A DNA stretch of 64,000 nucleotides. It comes from Adenanthera pavonina (lineage: Eukaryota; Streptophyta; Magnoliopsida; Fabales; Fabaceae). Position numbers and translations under genes: made by a program. Of the stretch, positions 12,317 through 24,313 are shown piece after piece. Positions within the stretch are counted from its first letter, which is position 1, and every line of letters begins with the position of its first letter. The stretch is from assembly GCA_026686845.1 (NCBI GenBank), contig JAIVEN010000022.1:23968001-24032000 (forward strand), in the 5' to 3' direction. The notes under the pieces are model-generated. The model saw only the letters and a list, made by a program, of their open reading frames with translations, was not told where the DNA came from and made no database searches.

Positions 12317-13002
12317 TAAATCATTTAAGAAAGCATTTAAATTAAGATTATTTTGATAAAATGTTATTAAATTTTATAATATTTTAGATCATTTAATGGC
12401 TTTCTTGTTAGTATGAAAAATCCTAGAATAATAGTTTTTCTCGGCTGGAGTAAGAGACACTGTTTTTTAATTTCTTTCTATCTTTAAGTTTCACAAGCAT
12501 GTATTTCATTTGTTGGCAAACCAAATAAAAAAATGTTAGTGAAAATTTTACCCTCATAAAATTCTGTATGACATGATTTGGATTAGTTCACATCTAATAT
12601 AACTTTGTTACAAATTTATAATCCATAATATGTATCCAAACAAAGTCTTAACATAATTAGTAAATAGTTATATCTCTTAAAGTATATTGTTTTATGTTCA
12701 ATTTCTGACTATGTGTATAAAAAATGCTTTATTGGAAAAAATAAAATCTATTTTGGTGATCTCTACACCTTAAAAAGATTGGTCTTTAATTATTGATTTG
12801 AGAATAACCTTGATGCTTGTCTAAAAAAAATACTAAATATGGGATATAATTTTAACTTAACTTTCCAAACATAGTGGCCAGCCAAAAACTTCCCATAAGT
12901 TATATATGGTCTCTTGATTATTTTGTTTATTTTTACTTATTTCTAGATCAGTAGGATGTTTATTATTTTTTTCATTCATTTTATTAGTCCCTCTAAAAAT
13001 TA

Positions 13003-13260
13003 CTCCCTACGATTCCAAATATAAAATATTTTACTCTGATTATAAATATAGAATCCTTCATAATATACGAGGTAGTATTTATTATATATTTCTAAAAAAA
13101 ATTTCATATTTAATGTATCCCATAGAAATAGACAAATAGATTAAATAGTAATAGTTTTGTTATGATTTTCAAAGAAATTGAGGGAGTTAACTAATTTTAA
13201 CTTATTTTCTTAATCTATATGATTTGACTAAAAGGATTTTATATTAAGGATTAGAGAGAG
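13003..13260. mobile_element. Stowaway-like MITE, second copy of the 6,964 family
   Basis: Starts TA|CTCCCTACGATTCC and ends, complement strand, TA|CTCTCTCTAATCC. It shares the internal ATATACGAGGTAGTATTTAT block and ATTTAATGTA block with 6964-7204, in the same orientation. The two copies differ by scattered substitutions, so neither is a recent insertion relative to the other. Confidence 0.65.
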
Positions 13261-13661
13261 TATTACTTTTCTTTTTTCGTCTACCTCCACCCCTGTTTCT
13301 GGATGCATTGATTAATTCAATAAAAACAAATTTTAATTTTGAGGTGCAATAGAATGCAAGAAAGTTTGGCCTCTTTCACGATTCCAAAATGATCAAAATA
13401 AAACAATTTGACTAGTTTACTCGTATGGCATTTTTTTTTTGCCATTGACTCCGTTTGGTATACAGAATAATTATAAAATAATCATTGATATATGTGTTGC
13501 ACTTGCACGAGAGAGCTTTTTGTCCTCTTGTTGAAGGTTTTCTTTTCTTTTATTTTTTTTTGGGGCAAAATTGAAGGCTTCAATTAGAAAGCCCATATTA
13601 TTTCTTTTATCTTAATCTAAAACATATTCAGTGAGTTTGAATTCTAAAAAGATAGGCCTTA

Positions 13662-14473
13662 GATCTCGTTTGGCATACAGAATAATTTTTTATGGAATGA
13701 AAATGAGAATAGAAATAGAATTGGAAATAAGAATGAGTTTTAAATGTATGTTTAGTATGTGAAAAAAATATGACGGGAATAAAAGAAACAAAGAAATAAC
13801 AAAATGTAAAATGACTCAAATGCCCTTAAATTAAAACAAAACAAAACTCCCCTCCTCCCTCCTTTCTTCTTCCCTACTAGCACATCCACCACCATCATCT
13901 TCCACTGATGACAGCCACCTCCATGACACCCACAAACAAATCAATTTAAAAAAAAGATCAAACAAATCAAGCTCACAAATCTGGGTAATGAACAACTTGC
14001 AATAGTGAACCAAATCTAGGTGACTAAAACGGCTCACTATACCAACTGTGATGGCAAGGAGAGAGAGAGAGAGAGAGTGAAATGAGAGGTGATGCCGAGG
14101 TTAGACGGAGACTGAAATGAGAGGAGAATGAGGTAATAACGAGAAGACAGATGGAGTTCGGGTCGATGATAGAGGGACAATTGTAAAGGGATAGTGGTGA
14201 CTTTGACAGGGACAATGACAAAGGGAAGGCAACAACTTTGATGGACAACGATAGAGTAATGGTGGCCATAGTGGATGTCTATATTGAGGGGGCAAAAGTG
14301 TCACAATATTGGGTAAGCTGATGGGCATGAGTTTGGCCGCCATTCCCATGTTTAATGGAGTGAAGCATTCCCAGCAATCACATCTCCTTCATACCAAATA
14401 CATGTGCTGATGCATTCTTTTACCCATTTCCATTCCCTGAGTCATATTATATTACCGCATACCAAACATAGCC
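13662..14473. mobile_element. Tourist-like (PIF/Harbinger) non-autonomous element
   Basis: Flanked by TTA on both sides (13,659-13,661 and 14,474-14,476), the target preference of PIF/Harbinger elements. Left end GATCTCGTTTGGCATAC; right end, complement strand, GGCTATGTTTGGTATGC. Both contain GTTTGG(C/T)AT. The interior just inside both ends carries GGAATG(A/G)AAATG-type motifs. No transposase is present. The inverted repeat is imperfect (about 12 of 19), hence moderate confidence. Confidence 0.55.
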
Positions 14474-16721
14474 TTATATTATGTTTCTTATGCTTTGTAT
14501 GAAATCCAAAATAAATTGTTAATATTCTTAACTCAAATAACTTTCTATAAGTTAATTATATATATATATGTAGGTATAAATGGAAATTATTTACCGATAA
14601 GATTCTTACATTGATAATAAAATTTAAATCCGTACTCTTATAGGGTATGAGATAAATTCTTATAAATTACATCCAGTTTTACTAGATATAATCTATGATG
14701 GCTTATATTTTAGCAGCTAATTAAATTGAAGAGAAAGGAGAGAGAAAAAAGAATGGAAGGAGCAGTCGTAGGGAAACACATGACAAATATCACAAGACAA
14801 GTGTGAAATGTTGAATTCATGAAAGTTGGAAACTGAGAAACAGAAAGAGCCAAGGAGTTGGGTGGACTCATTCGATTCTTTAAAAATCAAAGCTCTTTCA
14901 TATTAACTATTCCGTGTGTTGCTGGGTTTCCCCACTAATTAGAATTGCTTAAATATTTTAAAATTTTTAATTAGAAAATTTTTGTGAAATTAAAAAAATT
15001 ATAGAGAGAAAATTATCCTAAATTAAAAAATCAAAATATTATGCATAAAACTTACTTCCTATATTTTATTTATTCATTAAATATAGAAAATTGATATATG
15101 GATTCTTTTCTTTTTTTACATCAAGGGTATCTTTAACTGTGAAAAACTAATTCTTTCAAGATTAAAACCTCTAAGATACATGCAGATTACCTACTAATAA
15201 GATTCTCATACTAGAAGTGAAATTCAAATCTACAACTATATAAGATATAAATCACATTATTGCTAATTAGAATAATCTCCATTGGCTATAAAATCAATCT
15301 TCAATCAATATACATGCAACTGCACGGAAGTACTACTAGTTTTTCTAATAAAAATTTTTACATGATCCTTATACCTAGTTAGGTTGTTATAGTGTTATTT
15401 TTTTATTTCCCATGAGAGAAAAAATTATACGCATTTTTTATAACTTAAGAATATTAGTATCGTACTGATTGATAAGTTTATCAAATCAAAATAATTAAAA
15501 GTAAAGTACGAAATTAGAAAAGATCAATGAGAACTAGGATGAGTTACACCGAAGACTTTAGAAAATTCAACCTTGAATAACTTAAAACATCGGGTGCTTA
15601 CACATTATTAAATGGAAGCAATCATTCTTTATTGCTTTTCCTAGCGTTTTCATTCATTATTATACTTTGAATAGGGACAACAACCACCCAAACCAAATGT
15701 GCATATGTAAATATAAGAGTAAATTACAAATACGTCCCTTTGATTTTACTGTAATTATAGGAGTCTTCCCTTTTTTTTTTAAACCTTCACTTTACTCTAA
15801 TTTAGAACTGTGTTAGGAATATTCTCTTCAAGATCCTAAAATATTTGTTTGAAAATTAAATTTATATTATAATAACACTAAAGTTACTTATCTACCCCTT
15901 TAACAAAAAATATTCGATTACTCTCGCAAACCTGATGCCCCAATGATCCTATAATTGAATTCACTCCAGAAAAGTTTCCCCATTGATGAGTATAATGAAA
16001 AGCTTTAATCAACGCCGAACAAGATCATCAAACAACGATGTCACACTCCCCTACCTTTGACTACATGATGATTTACCTATTGTTTGGAATTCTTTTGACG
16101 ATTCAAGCTCTAACTCTTAATTATTGTTAACTCTAGAATGTTTCAAAGTAATAAACTTTTTGCATTATATAATTTATCATCATTGCCTAAGCAATAATTC
16201 CAAAACTTCTTGCATTCATGTCGAACAAGTAATTAAGAAAGACATAGGAATTTCTTGCTATCAAACAAATAAATTTGGAAGAGTAGACATGAAACAGAGC
16301 ATTTGTAACTTAATATACTAAGAAAATTAAGGTTCTAGGATTGTCTCACTTTCATAAAAAATTAAAAAACAAAATTGCAGCGAGATCGAGTTTCCATTTG
16401 TAGAGTTCAAGAAATTGCAGAATTTTGGTAGAACTAACCCCCACTACCAAAAAGCAAACCCTGTCAAAACCTCATCGTCTTGAAAATTTTGCAAGTGTAG
16501 GGAGCGCTACCCAAAAACTAGGTAGGGGTTTCTCCTGCCTTCTTTCTCTCTTTTCTTTTCCTTTTTCTTTTTCCACTAAAGTTTTTTGAAGAAAAAAATA
16601 AGCTTCCTAGAGTCATCCAGTTATGTAATTGTCTAATTTTTAAAATTTTTAAAAATAAAATATAATAAAGTAGAAACTAGATCTCTGGAGTTATATAGTC
16701 ATGCAAAAATAAAGAAAAAAC

Positions 16722-16861
16722 TGTTGGAATAGATTATTATTTTAGTTTTAGGAGATTTGATAAGATTTAGAGGATCAAAGGGTTTATCACTTAAACCCTA
16801 TATATATGTATGCTACTTTTGATGAAAAAAGTTAATAACTTTTCTGCCTAAATAACCTATA
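16722..16861 (+). repeat. Copia 5' LTR, internally deleted
   Basis: Starts TGTTGGA and ends AACCTATA. Compared with the 3' LTR it lacks an internal block of about 115 bp immediately after TGTTGGA. The remaining part (from ATTATTTTAGTTTTAGG onward) matches the 3' LTR with few differences. Confidence 0.85.
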
Positions 16862-16873
16862 TGGCATCAGAGC
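16862..16873 (+). other. Copia primer-binding site (initiator tRNA-Met type)
   Basis: TGGCATCAGAGC directly follows the 5' LTR. It differs by one base from the canonical plant copia PBS TGGTATCAGAGC, complementary to the 3' end of initiator tRNA-Met. Confidence 0.85.
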
Positions 16874-17091
16874 AGTGAGCTATCAAGGCTCAATGGCATT
16901 CAATTATAAAGAGGTGGTCTTGTCTAACTCAGGCAGAGCCTTTACGACTAGTGGAGAGGTCACCAACCACCTTGGACAAGTGAAGGCTTACAAAAACCTG
17001 GGCATAGTGTGCAAATCAATGTGCAACTCGAGAAGGGAGACATGGGTGGACAGTCAACCTCCGGTAGTCTACCAGAAAATCTCCCTCAAGC

Positions 17092-18591
17092 CATGATTCC
17101 CTACAAATTGAATAGGAATAGTTATCTCCAATGGTCACACATTGTTCTCATGTTCGTGAGAGGGAGAGGAAAATAGAAATATCTCACATGTGAAGCCAAG
17201 CCTCCAGCACTAAGAGAACCAGGATATGATACTTGGGTTGCAGAAAACAACATAGTAATGACTTGGCTGGTGCACTCCATGAATTTGAACATAAGTGAAA
17301 ACTACTTGCAACCACTGCCAAACAAATCTGGGACACAACCAAGAAGTCATATTCATTCAGGGAGAATAAAGTTGTAATCTTTCAACTCAAATGAATTCTC
17401 AAGGATCTAAAACAGGGGGAGAAGGGTACTATGCCTTACTATAACTCCCTAAACCGTGTGTGGTAGCAAATAGACCTATATGAGATTCGTCAATGGTCAT
17501 GTCATGTAGATGAATCCTACTATAGACAGATTGTAGAGGAAGAGAGAATTTTTAACTTTCTACTTGGTCTTAATGACAGCTATGAAGATGTACAAGCAAG
17601 AATCATGAGTATGAAGCCTTTTCCTTCTCTTGATGATGTGTTTAACATGCTGAAGTATGAAGAAAGCAAAAAAAGAGATGGTTCAATACTCTCCTAATCC
17701 TATCACCATTGGAATCTCGGCTATGGTTGTAAGGGGGAATCAGAATAGTGAGCAGAAGCGAAAAAGGGTACCAAATGATGTAATCACTGCAACAAAAGTG
17801 GCCACACTAAAGACACTTGCTAGAAATTGCATGGGAAGCCCCCAAACAACAAACAAAGACAAAAAGGTGAGAGCAATGGGTTGATGGTAGGAGGATCAGA
17901 TTCTGGAAGTGGAGCAATAGGCATTGGACAATTATCCCTGCTGCGAAACCTACTTGATAAGCATATTCAGAACTTAGCAAATGAGAATAAGAATGAGAAA
18001 TTTACTCCTTCTTTAACTTTGGCACAAGCAGGTACCTCTTTTACCGTTGTTTATAATACAATGGCGAAAAACAAGAATGTTTGGGTTGTTGATTCTGGAG
18101 TTACTGACCACATAACAGGGTTTAGAGAACTATTTAGTGAATTTACACCCTATTCTAAATATACTACAGTGAAAGGTGCTAACGGTACCTATACAAAAGT
18201 ACTTGGTACAAGGAAAATTACAATTTCTGAAACAATCATCTTAAAGGATGTTTTATACATCCTTGAAATCAAGTGTAGCTTCCTGTTTATTAAAAGAATT
18301 ATTGTACAGTTGAGATGCTTAATTATCTTTGATGATGTTGGTTGTGATTTTCAGGACTTGGCCTTAGGGAAGAAGATTGGTAATGCTGAGGAATGGGATC
18401 GGTTCTACTATCTAGAAGGATATTCAAGCAATAAAGGAGTTAATTCTATTTCTATTTTTTCTGCTCTATCAAATAAAGATGTCATGTTATGGCACCTTAG
18501 GTTAGGCCACTGTACTTTCAATTACATGAAGTATTTGTTTCCTGAAATTATTAATAAAGATATTTTGAATCTTCATTATGATGTTTGCTAA
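17092..18591 (+). pseudogene. Copia gag and protease, broken
   Basis: Gag begins near PYKLNRNSYLQWSHIVLMF at about 17,100 and is interrupted by several stops and frameshifts. A zinc knuckle of form C-x2-C-x4-H-x4-C (CNHCNKSGHTKDTC) is readable at about 17,777-17,820 and is followed by a stop in place of the usual tryptophan. The longest open part, 17,827-18,591, holds the aspartic protease core VWVVDSGVTDHITG, where DSG is kept but the following Ala is Val. It then has the GAG_pre-integrase motif MLWHLRLGH. The segment ends in a stop before the integrase core. Confidence 0.85.
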
Positions 18592-19440
18592 TTTTCAAAA
18601 TAAGTCCGAAATAGCTACGCACCACAATCTTACCAACCTACTCATCCTTTTTCCATTATCCATAGTGATGTTTGGGATCCTTCAAAGATATTAACTAATG
18701 ATAAATTTAAGTGATTTGTAACATTCATTGATGATCATACCCATTTGACATGGGTCTTCTTAATGAGAGAAAAGTCTGAGGTTTTCCTACTTTTCAAAAA
18801 GTTTCATGCATTTGTCAAAAATCAGTTTCAAACTAACATAAATATTTTGAGGAGTGATAATGGGAAAGAGTATCTTAACTCAACATTCAAAGCCTATTTA
18901 GAAGAGCATGAGATACATCATCAAACTTCTTGTGTTAATACTCTATAGCAAAATGGGATTGCTAAAAGGAAGAGTAGACATTTACTCGAAGTAGCAAGGG
19001 CATTAATGTTTACTCATAATGTTCCAAGTTTTTATTGGGGGAATGCCATATTAACTTATGCTTATTTAATTAATCACATGTCTTCTAAAGTTCTCAAATT
19101 TTTCACTCCCATCCAGAAATTCAGTGAATTTTATCCCAAATCACCTTTTGTATCATCTATTCCTCAGAAAGTTTTTGGTTGTACAATTTTTGTCCATGTT
19201 GATGTAGAGAATAAGTTGGAACCTAGGGCTATGAAGTGTATATTTTTGGGATATTCTCCTATCCAAAAGGGGTATAAGTGTTTATGTCCAGTTACTCATA
19301 AATTTTATGTCTCCATAAATTGTAAATTCCTTGAACATGTTCCATATTATCCTAAACTATCCATTCAAGGGGAGAGTAAGGGTGAATGGTTACTTTGTGA
19401 TTTTGGGTCTGATCATCAACTGAATACTACCCCTGGATAG
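18592..19440 (+). pseudogene. Copia integrase, broken
   Basis: The catalytic core is readable through IHSDVWDPS (first Asp), FIDDHTHLTWVFLM, ILRSDNGKEY (second Asp) and LEEHEIHHQTSC. Stops at about 18,713 and 18,946 and a further change interrupt it. The C-terminal part, 19,006-19,440, reads FYWGNAILTYAYLINHM, PQKVFGCTIFVH and KCIFLGYSPIQKGYKC, typical of the plant copia integrase C-terminal region. The enzyme would insert the cDNA; this copy cannot encode it whole. Confidence 0.88.
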
Positions 19441-19714
19441 CAAACTACAAGAACTCAGCCACCACCTAGTCCACCTATATCACTTGAAATTGCACATGCC
19501 CTTCGTGAAAATATTCCTACTGCTTTTGTGCCTAAACCCAAGACTCCTAACATAGCCATTGATCCTATTACCCTAAACCCATATTGGATTTGAACCTCCA
19601 CCTAAAACCGAACCGTTTTTCAGCAAACACTTACAAGTAACTAAAACAAGGGTGACATCACCTAACATGTAGGAAATTCAGACATATTCAAGAAGGAACA
19701 TATATGAACAGGAG

Positions 19715-20668
19715 GTGACCCAGCAAGATAAGACTAGTCCTACTCCAAGGCAGAGCCAAGATTCAATTCTTGAGACAAGTTTTGATGATCTACATTGGCC
19801 AATTGCATTGAGAAAAGAAAGAAGGTCCTGCACACAACACCCTATTAGTAGGTATGTCACTTATAAAAAGCTATCACCTGTCATGAGAACCTTTATAGCA
19901 AATGTTGAAAAAGAAAAAGTTCCTGAAAGTTTCCAAGAAGCTGTCACAGACCCTAGGTGGAAGGAGGCTATTGTGGAGGAGTTAAATGCCTTGAGGAAAA
20001 ACAAGACATGGCAGATAACTAAATTACCTGAAGGAAAAAGGGTAGTAGGGTGTAAATGTGTATTTACTATGAAATATAATCCTGATGGAAGCATTAGTAG
20101 GTATAAAGCCAGATGAGTGGCAAAGGGGTTCACACAAACTCATGGGATAGATTATCAAGAGACATTTGCTCTTGTGGCAAAATTCAATACAATTAAAGTA
20201 TTGTTCTCTCTAGCTGCGAAGCTAGATTGGCCTTTGTGTCAACTTGATGTTAAAAATGCATTCCTGAATGGGCATCTTGAAGAAGAAGTATACATGGAAA
20301 TTCCTTTAGGTGTGAGGAGATCAGACAATGGGAATAAGGTATGTAGGCTCAATAAATCACTCTACAGGTTGAAGCAATCTCTTAGGGCTTGGTTCGAAAG
20401 ATTCACACAGGTTTTAAAGAGACTTGGTTATGTTCAGTGCCAAATAGATCATACACTATTTGTCAAACATCTGCGTCAAAAAATTTCAGCTTTGATTGTT
20501 TATGTAGAGGACATTATACTTACAGGGAATGATATGGATGAGATAATAAAGTTGAAGAGGAATTTGGCAAAGGCATTCGAAGTCAAAGACCTTGGTAATC
20601 TACGATACTTCATGGGCATGGAGATAGCAAGGTCAAGAAATGGAATTAGCATATCTCAAAGGAAATAG
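19715..20668 (+). pseudogene. Copia reverse transcriptase (RVT_2), broken
   Basis: Open from 19,715 to a TGA at 20,114, then 20,117 to 20,668 in the same frame. Family landmarks in order are EEVNALRKNKTW-like WKEAIVEELNAL, GCKCVFTMKYNPDG, GFTQTHGIDYQETF, CQLDVKNAFLNGHL, YRLKQSLRAWF and DLGNLRYFMG. The catalytic YVDD box reads YVEDIILTG, so the first active-site Asp is replaced by Glu. Beyond 20,668 the thumb and connection are readable only across frames to about 21,100. Confidence 0.9.
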
Positions 20669-21212
20669 ACGCTGGATTTACTTCAAGAATTTGGGATGCT
20701 TGGAGCAAGGCTAGTGGATACTCCAATGGAAGTTAATACAAATTGGGCGTGAAGACCAATGGTACTCCTATAGATAAGGTATGATTTCAAAGACTAGTTG
20801 GGAAACTAATTTACTTATCCCATACTAGGCCTGATATATGTTTTCCTGTGAGCGTTATAAGTCAATTTATGAGTAATCCTCAGGAAGAACATCGTGATGC
20901 AGCATATAGGATTTTAAAGTACCTTAAGCTGACACTAGGCAAAGGATTATTCTTTGTTAAGGAAAGACAATGAGGAGTTGAGATATATACAGATGTAGAT
21001 TGGGCAAGTTCTACTTATAGGAGATCTACTTCAAGATATTGTACCTACATTTGGAGTAATATTATAACCTAGAGAAGTAAGAAACAGCAAGTAGTGGCTA
21101 GAAGTTTAGCAGAGGCTGAATATAGAGCAAACTTAAGGGATTTGTGAAGGAATATGGATCACAAAACTACTAAAAGAATTGAAGATAGAAGTAGAGACTC
21201 CTTTTAAAGTGT

Positions 21213-21455
21213 ATGGCTACAATTGGTATAGCTACAATTGGTATAGCTAAGAATCCAATTCTTCATGATCGAACTAAGCATGTGGAAATAGACAGGCACT
21301 TCATAAAAGAGAAAATAGACTTAGGGGTAATTGATCTCTCAGATATATCTTTAGGGGACCAAGTTGCTAATATTATGACAAAAGCCCTAGCAAGAGTCAA
21401 GTTTGAAGAACTTCAGAGTAAGCTGCGAATGATCAACATTTATTCTCTAGTTTGA
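21213..21455 (+). pseudogene. Copia RNase H C-terminal end
   Basis: NPILHDRTKHVEIDRHFIKE and DQVANIMTKAL are the conserved last block of Ty1-copia RNase H. Just upstream a 15-bp unit (ACAATTGGTATAGCT) is directly duplicated, giving an ATIGIATIGIA stutter at the start of this open segment. The rest of RNase H (about 20,980-21,210) is present but crowded with stops. Confidence 0.88.
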
Positions 21456-21463
21456 GGGGGAGT

Positions 21464-21722
21464 GTTGGATGTAGGCTTCATTATTTCAGGCCCATCCATT
21501 GTTTATTTACTGTTTTATCTTATTTCTTTTTTTTTATCCTCACTATCTTATCCTAATATGATTTAAAATATCAATATCTATTAAGATTAGATATTATTTC
21601 AGTTTTAGGTGATTTGATAAGATTTAGAGGATCAAGGGGTTTATCACTTAAACCATATATATATATGTACGCTACTTTTGATGAAAAAAAAGTCAATAAC
21701 TTTTTTGCCTAAATAACCTATA
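21464..21722 (+). repeat. Copia 3' LTR
   Basis: Begins TGTTGGATGTAGG just after the polypurine tract TTGAGGGGGAG (about 21,452-21,462) and ends AACCTATA before the AAAAC target duplication. It is the longer of the two LTR copies (259 bp) and represents the less deleted form. Confidence 0.88.
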
Positions 21723-22121
21723 AAAACATACAAAAAAATTAATAATTGCATAGTTACATGACTGCATAACTCCAAGAAATTTATTTTTCATCTGTAAGTT
21801 TTGGTCTAAAATAAGCAAAAACAAAAAATGGTGGCAGGAGAGACGTAGCATAGAAGAGGTAGGAGAGACCCCAAATCCCTGAAAAACAAATATGATAATG
21901 CATTTTTACTTGTGACTCTACAGCGAGTAATGTTAGACAAGAAAGAGGGAAATTGATAGATGAACCTTTTATGAAATTGGTCTAAAGAACCCACTTTAAT
22001 GTGTTAAACACTCAAAATGTTGCAAACAAAAGATGCTACAAACTAGATAGCAAAGAAGAACAACGAAAAATGCACAAACAATGAACACAACAAGGAAAAT
22101 GAATTAGAAACAAAAGAAAGA

Positions 22122-23015
22122 TGTTGGTCTAGGTAGAATAGAACCCAAAAGAATAAGTCCTTAAACCTTAGTTTCGGTGTCGCCACAAGGATTGACTAAT
22201 CCTTGATAAGTCATAGTTTTTGCTCTAGTGCTTAAAAAACACTAGAGGAACTCACAAAGTTTGTAACTTTATACATCAAAAATCTGAAAAATGTACACCA
22301 AAAGAGAGTTTTAAATAGGCAAAGGAAAATCTAACTTAATGAGCCTAGGAACCTAATTAATTTAGGTACAAGTAATCTTAATACGATTAGGAGGCTTTGA
22401 ACTCAAATAACACTCCTAATGGATATAGAAAACTAGTAAAATAAAACCTTAAAATAAAATAATGAAAATTCAGAAGAAAATAATAAAAATAGTACCTAAG
22501 CCTTTATAAACATACCACAACATTAATGAAATCACATGTTTGGCATATGATATGCTTATTTACAATGTGTGCTATCAAAAAGACTACTAACTAACTAATT
22601 GGACTTTATTAATCAACAAAATTTAGCTCATAATTAATAAAAATAAAATTAACAATAATTAAGCCCATTAATCCCCAAATCATATACTCTTTCAGTGAGT
22701 CATATGCTCTTTAAATGAGCTCTTTATGTTGGGTTTGATTTTAGGCTTGAATATGAAAATTCTATATATAAGAACATAATCACACTATTCTTGTGCTTTT
22801 AGGCTTCAAAGTCACTTAAGTGCAAAGACTCCATCTCAAGTTACTTGTTGATCATACCATCTAAGACCTCTTTTATTGCCTTACCTCTGGATCACGTTAT
22901 TGGGCCTCATATGCCTTATAAAGGATCAATTGTCTTCCACTTTTAGATCATATGTTCAGCCTTCTTTTCTCCATTGTTTTGAGCTAGCTCCATGCTTCCT
23001 AGCTTGGTTGCATCA
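22122..23015 (-). repeat. Gypsy 3' LTR
   Basis: Starts at 23,015 (minus strand TGATGCAACCAAGC) after the purine tract. The match to the upper LTR is clear from about 22,215 to 23,015, including AACTCACAAAGTTTGTAAC and AACACTCCTAATGGA. The low-coordinate end is an estimate. Confidence 0.75.
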
Positions 23016-23141
23016 TTCCCTCCCTCTTGAGAAGGATTCGTCTCAAATCTAAAATGTCATAAGGAGAAATGTTAGTGACATTAAAAGTTGCACCTACATT
23101 ACCATATGAAGTAGGCTAGTTTATCTTATAGGCATTATCAT

Positions 23142-24004
23142 TTATCCGCTCCAAGACTTGAAATAGTCCATCATCACGTGGGTGCAATTTAGATTTCCTT
23201 TGTTCAAGAAACCTTTCTTTACACAAATGAATCCATACTCAATCATCGGGCTCAAAGACAACATTCCTACAACCTTTGTTAGTCTGGTGAGCATATTGTT
23301 CATTTTTTTCTTGATGTTTGCCTTGAACTTGGTATGCAAATCCTGCACAAATTTAGCTTTCTGCGCACCATCAAGGTTAGTAAACTCATGGGAAGGTAAA
23401 GGAAGTAAATCCAATGAAGTCAAAGGATTAAAACCATATACTATCTCAAAATAAGAAAAATTAATGGTAGAATACATAACACGGTTGTAAGCAAACTCAA
23501 CATAGGGTAAACATTTTTCCAAATTCTTAAGATTCTTTTGGAATATAGCATGCAAAAGCAAAGACAAAGCTCTATTAACAACCTCAGTTTACCCATCAGT
23601 ATGGGAATGTACAACAGTAGAAAACACAAGCTTAGTACCTAATTTATCCTATAAAGTTTGCAAAAAATGACTATAAAACTTAACATTACAATCACTAACA
23701 TGGGTTTGGGTAAACTATGCAATCTAACAACCTCCTTAAAGAACAAATAAAAAATGTGCACATCATCATGAGTTTTTGCATAGGCAATAAAATAAGCCAT
23801 TTTGCTAAATTGATCAACAACAACAAAGATACTGTCATTTCCTGTAGAGGACCTAGGCAATCCTAGCATAAAAGCCATAGAAATGTCCACCCAAAGATGC
23901 AAAGGAATAAACAATGGAGTGTATAAACCATGCAAATGCACTCTAGACTTAGCATGCTTACAAACAAGGCATTTATCAAAAACAGAAATAACATCTTTTC
24001 GCAT
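23142..24004 (-). pseudogene. Gypsy integrase, broken
   Basis: 24,004-23,639 reads RKDVISVFDKCLVCKHAKS (second half of the H2C2 zinc finger), LWVDISMAFMLGLP (first catalytic Asp) and FVVVDQFSKMAYFI. 23,567-23,142 reads the C-terminal LPYVEFAYNRVMYSTINFSYFEIVYG. A stop precedes the first piece (FY-stop-PHM, probably TGG to TAG). Frameshifts separate the pieces, removing the second catalytic Asp region from frame. Confidence 0.85.
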
Positions 24005-24313
24005 ATGTGGCTAATAGAAATACTCTTTCAAAATAGTTAAAGTCTTTTCAATCCCAAAATGTCGCATTAAACCACCCCCGTAGGACTTAAGAACCAATAA
24101 TTCACAGTTTCTAAACATCAGCAAAGTCAACATCACATTCATACATACCTTTTAAAGATTCAAAACCACTCACTTTAGCTTGAATAGATGTAATGAGACT
24201 ATATCTCCTAAAGTATCAGCAACAACACTCTCCCTTCCCTGCTTCTGTTTCAAAATGTAAGGAAATGATTCAATAAATTCAAGCCACACAACATGCTTCT
24301 TATTAAGTTTATT

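Larger units (their letters stand above)
11870..16721. other. Intergenic spacer with MITEs, no gene seen
   Basis: Apart from the elements listed at 12,012-12,316, 13,003-13,260 and 13,662-14,473 I find no exon with coding character. A (GA)n microsatellite lies at about 14,059-14,078. Open frames in 13.6-14.4 kb fall inside the Tourist-like element and have no domain resemblance. 14.5-16.7 kb is AT-rich and featureless to my reading. Confidence 0.6.
16722..21722 (+). mobile_element. Ty1-copia LTR retrotransposon, decayed
   Basis: Order gag, protease, integrase, reverse transcriptase, RNase H defines Ty1-copia. The left LTR is 16,722-16,861 and the right LTR 21,464-21,722. The primer-binding site TGGCATCAGAGC follows the left LTR and a polypurine tract precedes the right one. 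A 5-bp AAAAC target duplication flanks the element (16,717-16,721; 21,723-21,727). All coding domains are recognisable but interrupted by stops and frameshifts, so the copy is not autonomous. Confidence 0.93.

Noticed and set aside
13628..14349. Minus-strand open frames rich in Ser/Leu/Pro.
   Set aside because: They fall inside a TTA-flanked Tourist-like element and over a GA microsatellite.
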